Source: Trichoplusia ni (lineage: Eukaryota; Arthropoda; Insecta; Lepidoptera; Noctuidae). Taken from it: a stretch of 64,000 bases of DNA. Location: positions 12,665,657 to 12,729,656 of the forward strand of contig NC_039482.1 of the NCBI RefSeq assembly GCF_003590095.1. The letters are read 5' to 3'. This document shows, piece by piece, positions 46,184-55,519 of the stretch; positions within the stretch are counted from its first letter, which is position 1; every line of letters starts with the position of its first letter. Both the position numbers and the translations under genes were made by a program. The notes beneath the pieces are model-generated. The model made no database searches. It saw only the letters and a list, made by a program, of their open reading frames with translations, and was not told the DNA's origin.

Positions 46184-47189
46184 TACATAACAAGAACAAC
46201 ATGCAAATAGCAACATCACCAATATTGACAGTGCATTAACTAGTAAAAGAACTAGTTGAAATCGCATAAAAAGCAGTTAAACGTTATAAAAAACTAGTTA
46301 ATAACTAGTTATGTTGTTTTGATTATACGAATAAAAAGTATTGTTTTATTTAATGTTTGTAACTGTGCTGTAATAATGTTTATTTGAATATCATGTTAAT
46401 TTTAGTGTTGTTATGTAATATGTGAGTATATTGGGTTATGTACAATTGTAAATGATTAAAGCCTTTCCACTTTGTTGAATCATTTGATCAAATAGGTGAG
46501 TCTTTGTTTTAGAACCTGAATGTTAAGTAAACTAAGTTATGTAAGACTTTGTATTTAAAAAAATCTAAAATTATGAGTTCAGGAGTAAGGTTCAAAGAAA
46601 TTTCGCCGTCCATATTTTAATTTGTTGTTTCTCGTAAGATTGGAAGGCTATAGATATACTTAAATATGGATATAGATACTTCACGACATTAAGGTTATTG
46701 ACCCTAGTTATATTTTTCGAATTTTGCTTAGTTATTAGGTAAGAATACATCCTAAAGCATTAACAATAATATTTTTTACATTATCTGTTTGTCTGTTTAA
46801 CAATTAATGATTAAAACCAATATTCTAAGAGAAATTATTGTACGATTTTTTCTAACATTCCTTAACTTCAAAAATCTTTTTAGGTACTGACATTTTAATC
46901 CGGAATTAATCGTTTACGTAGGCGTTGTCACAAACATCTAGTTTAAATTATTCGCGAAAGCACAACGGCCTACCAAGGTTGATCAGTTTACAAATTATTT
47001 AAATAACTTTTGCAACTTGACACTTACATAACACGTACTTAACGTAAGAACGACGTCCATTGCCGGTTCTGTTAATGATGAATTCGTTTTGTCTTTACCA
47101 ACCCATCCATGGTTCTTGAATATTTATTATGGTATTATTTTCTCAAGTCGGTCAGCCGGCTCGTTATTCCAAGAGTTATATAAGAGGTC
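46184..47189. other. AT-rich DNA with repeated ACTAGTT motifs
   Basis: 'aactagtaaaagaactagtt' at about 46,238 and 'aactagttaataactagtta' at about 46,291 form short direct and inverted ACTAGTT clusters. Otherwise no gene or shared repeat. Confidence 0.4.
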
Positions 47190-47262
47190 GATTGGTCGAT
47201 TTCAATGACCGGCGATGAATTCCGATCGTGATCGAAATAATCGATAAACATCGATTTCGATT
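47190..47262. promoter_or_regulatory. CGAT-rich cluster (DRE-like)
   Basis: 'gtcgattggtcgatttcaat', 'gatcgtgatcgaaataatcg' and 'ataaacatcgatttcgatta' pack seven CGAT cores into about 75 bp, including AATCGATAA. Possible DREF/BEAF-type site cluster; the candidate minus-strand start at 47,756 lies 0.5 kb away. Confidence 0.35.
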
Positions 47263-47558
47263 ATAATGTTTTTATGTCTTTGTTTGAATTGATGGATGTT
47301 GCGAAATTTTAATCTGTCTGATCTAAGATGGATCGATCTTCCGGATCAGCAAAAATGTGTCTACGTAATAAATACATATTTGAGACTAATAGGTTTTTGA
47401 TATGAATTTTATAAGTTACTTTACTTTCGCTATATTATAATCCACTTATTATGTAACGATTAATTCATTATTGTACGTCAATGAAGGAACATTATTAATT
47501 ATTATAGATATATTGAAATTCTATCAGTGTTTTTTTATGAATAAAGATAGAGCACTTC

Positions 47559-47756
47559 TTAACATCCACATTTATTTTCTTTGCACATCCATAAAATTTC
47601 GCATAAAACGCATGTGTTAACAAACATCCCTTGCAAAACTAAACTGGCCATCAAGAAAAAAAAAACAATCGTAAAAACTGACATTACACGAAGAAATAAA
47701 TTCAAACTTCGAAATACAAAATCAAACGTCGAACAGAATTGTTGCGAATCCGCCAT
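47559..47756 (-). CDS. candidate small membrane protein or first exon, unknown
   Basis: A minus-strand ATG in context CCACAAATGGCGG (47,756) opens 65 codons, stop at 47,559. The N-terminus reads MADSQQFCSTFDFVF. Residues about 22-42 (FLRVMSVFTIVFFFLMASLVL) form a strongly hydrophobic segment, and the C-terminus is Cys-rich. The context ATGGCGG matches the same YY1/TISU-type start as at 40.5 kb. An upstream in-frame ATG at 47,801 is weaker in context. 'aataaa' overlaps the end of the frame. No homologue recognised; T-rich DNA easily yields hydrophobic frames. Confidence 0.27.
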   Translation of the reverse strand: MADSQQFCSTFDFVFRSLNLFLRVMSVFTIVFFFLMASLVLQGMFVNTCVLCEILWMCKENKCGC

Positions 47757-48316
47757 TTGTGGCCAACCGTGAAAATAATTCCGTCGACTGTTTCGTTTCA
47801 CTATACTTACATTATTTATTAGACAGAGTAACGAAGATGCACACTAACACAATTGATGTACACATATACAATAAACATGCATTTTGCATATGTGTGCGAC
47901 TAACTGTAGTATGCAGAGAACGTTACAGATAGAAATTGGTATTCGAAAAGAGACTCTACTTATTTAGTATAGAGGTCAAATTAGCAGGTTGGAGTGTGAC
48001 AAAAATTTGAATTTTATTTTTGAATCATGTTCCTTTTTTGCTTATTTGAATAAGTACTGATGAATTGATTTTTAATATCATTTATTTAACCTCTCATTGA
48101 AGCTAGTGTTTGACTTAGATTATACTTGAAGCATATTTATTGTATGTTTCTATATTGAACTCAGAAGTGAAGTCGTAGTATGCTTACCTACATTTTTCAA
48201 AGATCTCCCTCTTATATTTTTTAAGACTCCTTCCATTCGTCCTGACTAAGGCTGACAGAGGCCAAAAGGAATCGAATTAGTCCAGCCGTCTTCCATCATA
48301 AACTATAAGTGTTACC

Positions 48317-48374
48317 GTTGTGTAAAAGAGACGACGAGCTACGCGGTGTAGTGCATTCTCTCCCTTTCACACTT
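48317..48374. repeat. ~55-bp interspersed palindrome (copy 7)
   Basis: 'TTGTGTAAAAGAGACGACGA' faces 'ATTCTCTCCCTTTCACACTT' around 'gctacgcggtgtagtgc'. The arms differ from the consensus but still pair. Confidence 0.6.
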
Positions 48375-48684
48375 GTAATAATCTTACTATAAGATGTGGC
48401 GGACCTCACCCTTACAAAGAAACAGCCCTTTGAAGCTTTCCTTTTAACCTTTGAAAGACAACAGCAAATTCTTTGAGTGCATTCTTATCTAACCTTTTAT
48501 TTTTTGGAATTTAACCTCATACTGAAATGTTTTAGTTATTTTTTTCGGTCTTTTGTCCACTGACATGAAATTTCAGACGTATTCAAAGATAGTATTTGAT
48601 GCCAAATAAAGGTAAATTGTGGCATTTCTTCTTCTTAAATCATTGCATGGAAAGCTGGATACAAAATATTGACATTTGAATTCG

Positions 48685-48780
48685 TCCACCCCCCGTGTGC
48701 AAGCGTGATCTCCACTCTACCCTTCCTTATCTGGATAGAGGCCTGTGCCCAGCAATGAGAGGCCTACAGTCCGATGTTAC
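48685..48780 (+). mobile_element. non-LTR retrotransposon 3' tail
   Basis: 'cttatctggatagaggcctg' and 'tgcccagcaatgagaggcct' then 'acagtccgatg' match the common 3' end 'ggatagaggcctgtgcccagcagtgggac'. A 5'-truncated LINE remnant. Confidence 0.65.
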
Positions 48781-49614
48781 AAAACTGAGTGAAACATACT
48801 ACCCCCACCTATTTTACAGTTGGCAAAAATACACGTATTTGTCTCGTACAGTCACCAGATCTATTAAATAAGTAACATGTAATTTTTTCTTATCCTATAA
48901 ATAATTACCTATCCTAGAGTCTACGGGAACACTTAAAACTAGTTAAACTTGTAGGAACAGTTATCTTTAGTCACTGTACAGTTAGTTAAGGCAGATGTTA
49001 AACCAGTAACATGGTCCAGACAACTCGACAAACTACTGGAATGACAGCTGATTACAACTTATGTATGCATGTTTTTATTTTTCCTATATCTGTGTATTAA
49101 AGTTAATTAACAAACTATATTATTTTCATGACAGTTTTATAAATCATTAGTCTACTAAATTTTAATTAAAGTTATTTTTAATTTAATCCCTAATTAATAT
49201 TTATATAACCAGCTCACTTTGAGAGTTTTACCTTACCATAATACCATATAAAGTTAACAAAATAACATCTCGTTAAAATTTTAACATAGTATTATTTCGC
49301 TTAATCTTCTTATACTAATCCTTTTGGGATGTTAAATCAGAATCGAAAACTCATTTAAATTATTAATTTAAAGAGTGAAATCTCATATATTTGAAGATAA
49401 AACCTGCAATTTTAATTGATGCGAAATTTTGATTAAGTTTTTAACATGAAGCGAGTAACTACCTATCATCTACAGACTATTTTCATAGTATTAGATACAA
49501 ATTCAGACAAGCAGTAAGAACTAACAGACAAAAATTTAAGTTTCACAGAGGGGACCAAATAGGTAATATCCTAACTTTAGCAAGGGAATAACCATCGTTA
49601 TTACGATGGAAGTA
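48781..49614. other. AT-rich DNA, nothing supported
   Basis: No coding or repeat signal noticed before the G+C-rich island. Confidence 0.4.
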
Positions 49615-49985
49615 TTACGTGGTTACAATAAACGAAACGGCGGCGGCGTTGTCCTCTTGCGTCCGGTCCTATGAAGTAGTGGTAAGCGGCCGCTTCGGCG
49701 GTGAAAAGCGGTGCCTCAACACGTCAGGCAGAGACCCTCGGCCTCCTCCCAACATCCGCGGGAGATGCTTCGTACACCATAGGAGGGACCAGGGCCCCGA
49801 TTCATCGGCCAGGTGTTCGTATTTCTGTTCAAAGAGATGACAGCAAGTTCAGTTGGGCTGATAGTTGCTGATGCCTGCCGGGCAAGTGGGGTTACCCGAA
49901 TGGTTTAACGCGGACCCGATACCCAATTAGCAAAGGAAGGAATATCGGTGGATAGTGAGTAAATGTCTGATATTCCCTTCCGCAC
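49615..49985. other. G+C-rich island, probable transposon fragment
   Basis: About 370 bp of markedly G+C-rich sequence ('aacggcggcggcgttgtcct', 'gtggtaagcggccgcttcgg', 'gcctcctcccaacatccgcg'). The 3' edge carries an imperfect hairpin (GGAAGGAATATC at 49,935 against GATATTCCCTTCC at 49,969). A 73-codon plus-strand frame covers the first half but ends without a splice site. The abrupt borders suggest an inserted element, for example a LINE 5' region. A CpG promoter is the alternative. Confidence 0.4.
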
Positions 49986-50199
49986 AACGCAAACCGAGAA
50001 AAATCATTTGATGACAAAAAGCATAAAAAGTGGTCTGCGTATGAAAAATGAAGATCAGCCTCCAAACAGCTCCAATAACCACAGCTTAACCTTTAGCATC
50101 AGGCGAACCAAACACAGCTTAGCTCCTTTGACCTAAAAATCTAAGTACAGGCAAAGTAAACAAATCATGGAAAATTCCACATACAGACCCAATCAAAGT

Positions 50200-50400
50200 G
50201 CAATCAGTTTTCTAGGAATAAGTTCGGACCGGTCGCATACTGCTCTCCGAATTCGGATGTGTTTCGCAAGACGCACTAATTGAACACTTTCACTGGCGAA
50301 TCTTGCGCCAGTCGCGTCATTTTTTGTCGAGGCCGGTATCAATGACGCAATGACGTGCGACTGCGAATCGCATGTGCGACAAAATTACGTCAATGAGAAT
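50200..50400. promoter_or_regulatory. CpG-rich block with CRE-like tandem
   Basis: 'ggaccggtcgcatactgctc', 'gcgaatcttgcgccagtcgc', 'caATGACGCAATGACGTgcg' and 'actgcgaatcgcatgtgcga' make an AT-poor, CpG-rich single-copy block. Tandem TGACG cores with C/EBP-like TTGCG suggest bZIP binding. Initiator-DPE pairs were not found on either strand. Promoter or enhancer is inference. Confidence 0.35.
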
Positions 50401-50446
50401 TTACGAGAACTGGGGCCCTACTACTTGGTGTTAAAGTGGGGCTTGC

Positions 50447-50501
50447 TTGTGGGAAAGGGATGTCGCTCTATGCTGTGTATTGCTGTCTCGCTTCCACAAG
50501 A
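50447..50501. repeat. ~55-bp interspersed palindrome (copy 8)
   Basis: 'CTTGTGGGAAAGGGATGTCG' faces 'TTGCTGTCTCGCTTCCACAA'. Lies just downstream of the CpG-rich block. Confidence 0.68.
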
Positions 50502-50807
50502 TGGTAGGCCCATCTGTAATGAAACAATGATGTAATATTAGTTTTTGTTCGTGAATGAACGATTTAGTACGGTTAGCGGTGATTTACTATGTGTAATGCA
50601 GGCGTGTGAATCGTTGTTTTGTAAATAGATGTGTTACTAACATTGCTGAAACAAAATTAATTGCTTTACAAAATTTCGTAGCCGTGAATCTTCTAGAAAC
50701 GAATGCATTTATAAGAATCGTGTAAATCCTTCACGGTTTTTATTCTCATGTGAGTTATATTCAATATTTTTGATAAAGCAATTATAGTTTGTTTTCTTTA
50801 AAGGATT

Positions 50808-50885
50808 GTCGCGATGCACAAGACACTCGGACTCAAAACAAGCATTCATAAAATCGCGTCGCGCACACTGCACCGTGCATTTGCA
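50808..50885 (-). repeat. tRNA-derived SINE fragment, minus orientation
   Basis: 'cacaagacactcggactcaa' and 'aacaagcattcat' are the reverse of the 'atgcttgtttt..gagtct' body block of the 35.8-kb SINE. Short and eroded. Confidence 0.4.
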
Positions 50886-51186
50886 TTAAATTTTTGACTA
50901 CCTTTTTATAACAGCTATTAAGTAAAGGAACTATTATTGAATGATGGTGATTACATATCATTCAATCATAAAGCACCTTCCATATTTGCCAGTCTTATAT
51001 AACATCTAAGTACATAAAATCCTTGTCCTCAACAATACTTATATTCAGGACAATGTCAATCACATTAATATACGATCCATTGTCTTACAATACCGAAAAC
51101 AAAACAAATTAACACAATTTAAGATGCATTTTCAATAACAAAACACTTTATCGTTATTTCAAACGCCAACAAGTTTAACCCTAGTC

Positions 51187-51341
51187 AAAGGTCACGATTA
51201 ACTTACGGTTATCTTAAGCGGTTAACCGAACTTAGCTTTTAGTAATAAGGGTCACAAGTTTGACCCTTACTTATACTGAAAACTGTTAAATAGTTAACTC
51301 CTCGTAAAGTTGGTGTTGTAAATTGTTTAAGGTCTGACCTT
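51187..51341. promoter_or_regulatory. cluster of nuclear-receptor half-sites
   Basis: AAAGGTCA (51,187), AAGGGTCA (51,247) facing TGACCCTT (51,261), and the 13-bp palindrome AAGGTCTGACCTT (51,329-51,341) lie within 155 bp. AGGTCA-type half-sites are bound by receptors such as EcR/USP, HR3, E75 and FTZ-F1 in insects. The AGGGTCA/TGACCCT pair is an inverted repeat with 6-bp spacing, not the classic 1-bp ecdysone element. Regulatory role is inference. Confidence 0.35.
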
Positions 51342-51938
51342 AACCCTTCTAAAGGTTTTGTAATGAGATCGGAATACGTATTTAAAAAGTATTTAAAAAA
51401 AAATCGTTACATCGACAAAACAAAGACGTATTGTTTTTTTCATCAGATAAATTCTGGTGACAAACGAACGATCCGACGATGGATAAGTAGTGAAAGCTTA
51501 GTAGTATTTTCAACAACAAAATGTGCTAAAAATCTCGTATTTTTTAACATGCACATTAGAAACTTGTGAATACATCACACAAGTTGCATGGATGCGGTTT
51601 TTTAGATAAGTACGACTTTCTATTCTATTTTAGTTCATATTATAAAACTTCTAATTAATGTTATACATTTAAAATAAAAAATAAAACAGTCGAATACAAA
51701 ATGTTTGTCAAAAATCTCACATTTGTGTAAAAATAGACGCTTTAGAAAGATATTTTTTATCACGATCGATTTGTTTTTTGCCCGACTAATTTTGACATTT
51801 GTGTAGAAAACAACTTAGTATGGTAAGGAAACATAAAACGAATGAATCCGGAAATAATTCAGCATTTAAACAATAAAATTAATAATTTAATCAACCAATT
51901 AACACAACTGTAAGTTATCCTTCATGTAGGTATTTGTA

Positions 51939-52421
51939 AACTAATATTATAAACGCGAAAGTTTGTATGTATGTATGTATGGATTTTCGGTAATCTTTCA
52001 CGCAAAAACTACTGAACAAGTTTACACGAAACTTGTTACACGGTTCATTTATAACCAGGAGATTTTTTTTTTATATCCTGGGACAACTCACACACTCACA
52101 CACTCACTCACTCACCAAGCTAAGCAGAGCTTGTGTTATGGTAACCAGACAACTGATAAACTTACTTATATATTTCTAAATACATACATATTATAGATAA
52201 ATTACACCCAGACACCAGAACAAATGATCATGCTCATCACACAACATAATTATGTCCTGGGCGGGAATCGAACCCACGACCTCCGGTATAGCAGTCAGGG
52301 TCACTAACCACTAGACCAACTGGCCCATCAGATTAACACATAGGGTAGTTTTTACCCCGATTATCTGTCCCCGTATGATCATTTTCTATATGTAGCGGGT
52401 GGGCCCGCGTGCTACAGCTAG
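51939..52421 (+). mobile_element. Helitron-like element interrupted by a SINE
   Basis: Starts 'actaatattataaacgcgaa', has 'cacgcaaaaactactgaaca' and 'aggagattttttt', and after the SINE resumes 'cagattaacacatagggtag' and ends 'gtgggcccgcgtgctacagCTAGt'-like (G+C-rich end, then CTAG at 52,418-52,421). Rejoining the flanks recreates the continuous internal sequence expected from the 11.95-kb copy ('..taacacatagg..'), so the SINE clearly inserted into it. A TATG/GTAT tandem lies at 51,964-51,982. Confidence 0.72.
52074..52327 (-). mobile_element. tRNA-derived SINE, near full length
   Basis: The minus-strand head reads 'ttggtctagtggttagtgac' with B box GGTTCGATTCC (about 52,265-52,275), and the body matches the 12.2-kb copy almost base for base ('gtgatgagcatgatcatttg', 'ctggtgtctgggtgtaattt'). 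The 3' end carries an (ACTC/GAGT)n expansion at 52,087-52,113. Inserted in a Helitron-like element. Confidence 0.82.
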
Positions 52422-53447
52422 TTATGAATTATTTCTGCCGTAACATTTTCATTCAAGGTTGATTTCCAATCAATTTTAATAATAGAAATAAACTCAGACC
52501 TACAAACATGTGAGTTTCTCGGTTTATTAATATTCCCACTGAAGCCTTCAAAGTTAGTGTTATTGGTGCTAAAATTAAATGGTTATGTAGGACAAGTCAG
52601 TTATGTTAATTGTTTATAAAAAATCATGTTAAAATTATTAGAATGAAGGCTAATTAAAAGCATATATCACACTAGTAGAAGATCTTGTATAAAAATATGT
52701 TATATTTTCAAAAAGGTTCTAAATTCATCTGTATTTTGAATTTTTTGTTTTGTTTCCCTCAAAACTTCGGACCGGATAAACCGATTTTGTTGGTCTCATT
52801 AAAACTTCATCAAGTTTTGCTCAGTAGTTTTCTATTTGAAGTATTTTGTATTGTTTTTGTTGTTTACAATATTATCACAATACCATTCTCCTTTAAGATT
52901 TCAATAAGCTTTATTTTTATTTCCCCTTTCGGATAGCGATATTCACGATATTTAATTAAAATCCAATCAAAACCCACCTAAAATTATTTATAGATGTTAC
53001 ATACAGTTAGATATCTATATTCTCCGCATGGATTTCGAATATTATTTAATATTCTAGACTCTGGCAACATTTAAATCTGTTAAGCCAAGCTAAGCCCTGA
53101 GGTATCAAGTTTCCGAATATTAATTTCAACTCAGTTTATATTTTATGTATTGAAAATCTAAATATTATGTCCATAGTAGAATATTCTATCGTTAGTTTGT
53201 ATTTAATCCAAGTTTAGAGATGTTTTTATTATTATTTAAACTAGGTTTACGACTTTAAAAACTTGAAAGATTCTGGTACAACGTGCGTGCAATAAATGAG
53301 TATGCAATGTCCCATGCCTGGGCAAATAACGCTCAAAAGCTCCATAAAGGATTTAAAATTATTTCGGTAATATTCTACCCAAACATAAATTAAAATTAAC
53401 TGAGTAAACTTTTGAATGTAAAATAGTTTAACTTGATTTATTTGTAA
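52422..53447. other. AT-rich DNA, nothing supported
   Basis: An 83-codon plus-strand frame (52,685-52,936) is Phe/Ile-rich, as expected from T-rich DNA; no splice or start evidence. Confidence 0.4.
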
Positions 53448-53634
53448 CTAGCTGTTGTCACTGTAGATTGCGATAAAAACTATGTGTTAATCCTAGTTAT
53501 AAACTATCTATGTACCAAGTTTCGTCTATATCCGTTCAATGGTTTTGCGAGAAAGAAGAACAAACATCCACACATCCATAGAGACAAACTTTTGTTTTTA
53601 TATTGTTAGAAAGATATTAGTAGGATTCGTGTTT
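53448..53634 (-). mobile_element. Helitron-like element, minus orientation
   Basis: Read on the minus strand: 'tcctactaatatctttctaa' start, 'tttctcgcaaaaccattgaa', 'cggatatagacgaaacttgg' and an end at 'gacaacagCTAGtt'. The G+C-rich 3' palindrome is eroded. Confidence 0.6.
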
Positions 53635-53674
53635 ATAATACTAATAGGGTCAAAAAATGAACGACTTTTATTTA

Positions 53675-53874
53675 TTGAAATGAAACTACTTTAACGGATT
53701 TTTTCGCGGTTTAATTTTAGATTTTAGTTCCCGACGTTTCGAAACCTTTGCAGGTATCATGGTCACGGGCAGACTAAAACTGAAACGTCGGGAACTAAAA
53801 TCTAAAATTAAACCGCGAAAAAATCCGTAAAAGTAGTTTCATTTCAATGTCTAACATTCGCGTAAACCTAAGAA
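53675..53874 (+). mobile_element. 200-bp fold-back element with 14-bp target duplication
   Basis: Left arm 53,675-53,741 and right arm 53,781-53,848 are near-perfect reverse complements (outer 'ttgaaatgaaactacttt', inner 'agttcccgacgtttc'). The right side extends a further 26 bp ('gtctaacattcgcgtaaacc' then 'taagaa'). The whole is flanked by a perfect 14-bp direct repeat, ACGACTTTTATTTA, at 53,661-53,674 and 53,875-53,888. No coding capacity. The partner copy at 57.1 kb has the same asymmetric end. Confidence 0.85.
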
Positions 53875-53888
53875 ACGACTTTTATTTA

Positions 53889-54974
53889 GTTATCTATAAT
53901 CCCAAATCCACGTTAAAAATACCAATACATTTCAATAACAAAATATTCAAAGATGCTTCCAATTAAACAACAGTTTCTAATTATTGTTGCTGCTGACCAC
54001 TCCAAGCCACTAAGACGTTTCAGTCCAATGCTCTCCACTCGATATTCAACCTTAAGTTAACGATTCAAGGTTGTAAAATAACGAGCACGTATTCATTAAG
54101 TCAGTTGCGATCCATGTCTGCAAATAGGAAATGTAACGCAATTAGAATGTCTGATTGGGATTCCAATTTCAATTGAAAAACCAATTGCAGAAGTTTAATG
54201 TGAAATAATAAATATTTGTTTTGGGAATTTCATTAACATTTGAAATATTTGGTTATATATTAGAGAAATGATCTTAATATTTGACCTAGAAATATATACC
54301 TTAAACTCTTACGCTAAACATAGCCAGCTTAAATAGTTCCCTTTGAACTAAAACCTCGAAATAAATACTACGCAAATTATAGTTAGTTTTAACAAAGCAA
54401 GTCCTATTCTACAGACATCTTAAAATATATTTGTAATTAAATTCTTATTAAATAAATTATGATTTTTCACCAAATTTCTGACCGTAATAAGCGTAGTCAA
54501 AAAAACGTTCATCATCTTTGTAAATTTCAACGGTCTAGCTATCATTGTTCATGAGATACAGCCATATAGAGGGCACATAATAGAGTTCAATTATGACCCT
54601 TTAAGTTCAACAAAAAAACAACCACAACGTATAAATCTACCTTTTAAAAAACCAGGTCAACAAAATGTTGTGAACCCATGAGAACTTATCAAGTGTGTAA
54701 CATGGGTTACTTAACCGATGTTACACAGAGTTACCTCATAAGCCACGGTAACCTGATACCATGCGGCTAATGCTAACACCTGGTAATTATGGATTTGGAT
54801 GCGGTTTTGCAAAAATTAAGCAATAATAGACCTTTTACCTTTGATTTGTTGGTCAAGATATATGTTAGATTTCATTATACTTAATTGTTTATGATTATTG
54901 ATAATTTGCCTACTATGTTGGGTTAGTATGATGATGAGTCAATGATGATCACAAGTAATGTTTCTATTCGTAAA
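53889..54974. other. AT-rich DNA, nothing supported
   Basis: A run of 'ggttac/gtaacc' motifs at about 54,695-54,755 ('gtgtaacatgggttacttaa', 'ccgatgttacacagagttac') was noted; no known site assigned. Confidence 0.35.
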
Positions 54975-55300
54975 CGAATTTTCAAAATCGGTTCAGTAGT
55001 TTTTGCGACAGCCGCAAAAATGTCAGCAACACACAAACTTTTCAATTTTAGTCTGTGCTCACCCCCAATTTTTATGTCACCCTATCGTTTTATTTTCCCG
55101 CGGTTTTATACACTCACTTTTCTTGTTTGTTTGTTTTTCGATCCGGTTGGATTTTTGCAACTCAATTTTGAGGCATTTCCCGATAAGCTAGCAGGCTGAA
55201 ATTTTAAGGGTAACTTCGAACCCAATAACAATGCAATTTACAACTATAAAATAGCCGAACCAATTTTGATAAAATTTGAATGGAGTGACTTTTAAAAACA
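54975..55300 (-). repeat. interspersed repeat family B, minus orientation
   Basis: Contains 'cgataagctagcaggctgaa' and 'attttaagggtaacttcg', and on the minus strand 'ttatcaaaattggttcggct' and 'aaaaatccaaccggatcgaa', which match the 21.3-21.4-kb blocks in reverse order. The 85-codon plus frame here is a by-product. Confidence 0.6.
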
Positions 55301-55459
55301 TGGCGTTTAGATTTTTTAATGTATTAATTCTTTACTATCTACTCTATCGATTTATTAGTAGTCTGACTCGCACTTGAAAGTTTATCGCTTCTATGTTTTA
55401 AGTTAAATAACTTGTGAAGACTTGAATTACTGTAGTGAACTGTCGTGTGTTTGTTGCAG

Positions 55460-55519
55460 TGCTCATTGGAGAAACGACTCGCAGAATGTTATCGAGACAA
55501 CATTGGACGGGTTTGATCG
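55460..55519 (+). CDS. candidate internal or first coding exon (60 bp), product unknown
   Basis: A pyrimidine-rich acceptor 'gtgtttgttgcag' ends at 55,459 and a consensus donor GTGAGT starts at 55,520, enclosing 60 bp that is more G+C-rich than its flanks. Two frames stay open: one reads AHWRNDSQNVIETTLDGFDR (phase 1 in, phase 2 out), the other contains an ATG at 55,486 and reads MLSRQHWTGLI. The second would suit a first coding exon after a non-coding leader, for example the possible plus-strand exon ending at 40,587, but that link is only inference. Best splice-site pair in the window; protein family not recognised. Confidence 0.45.
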
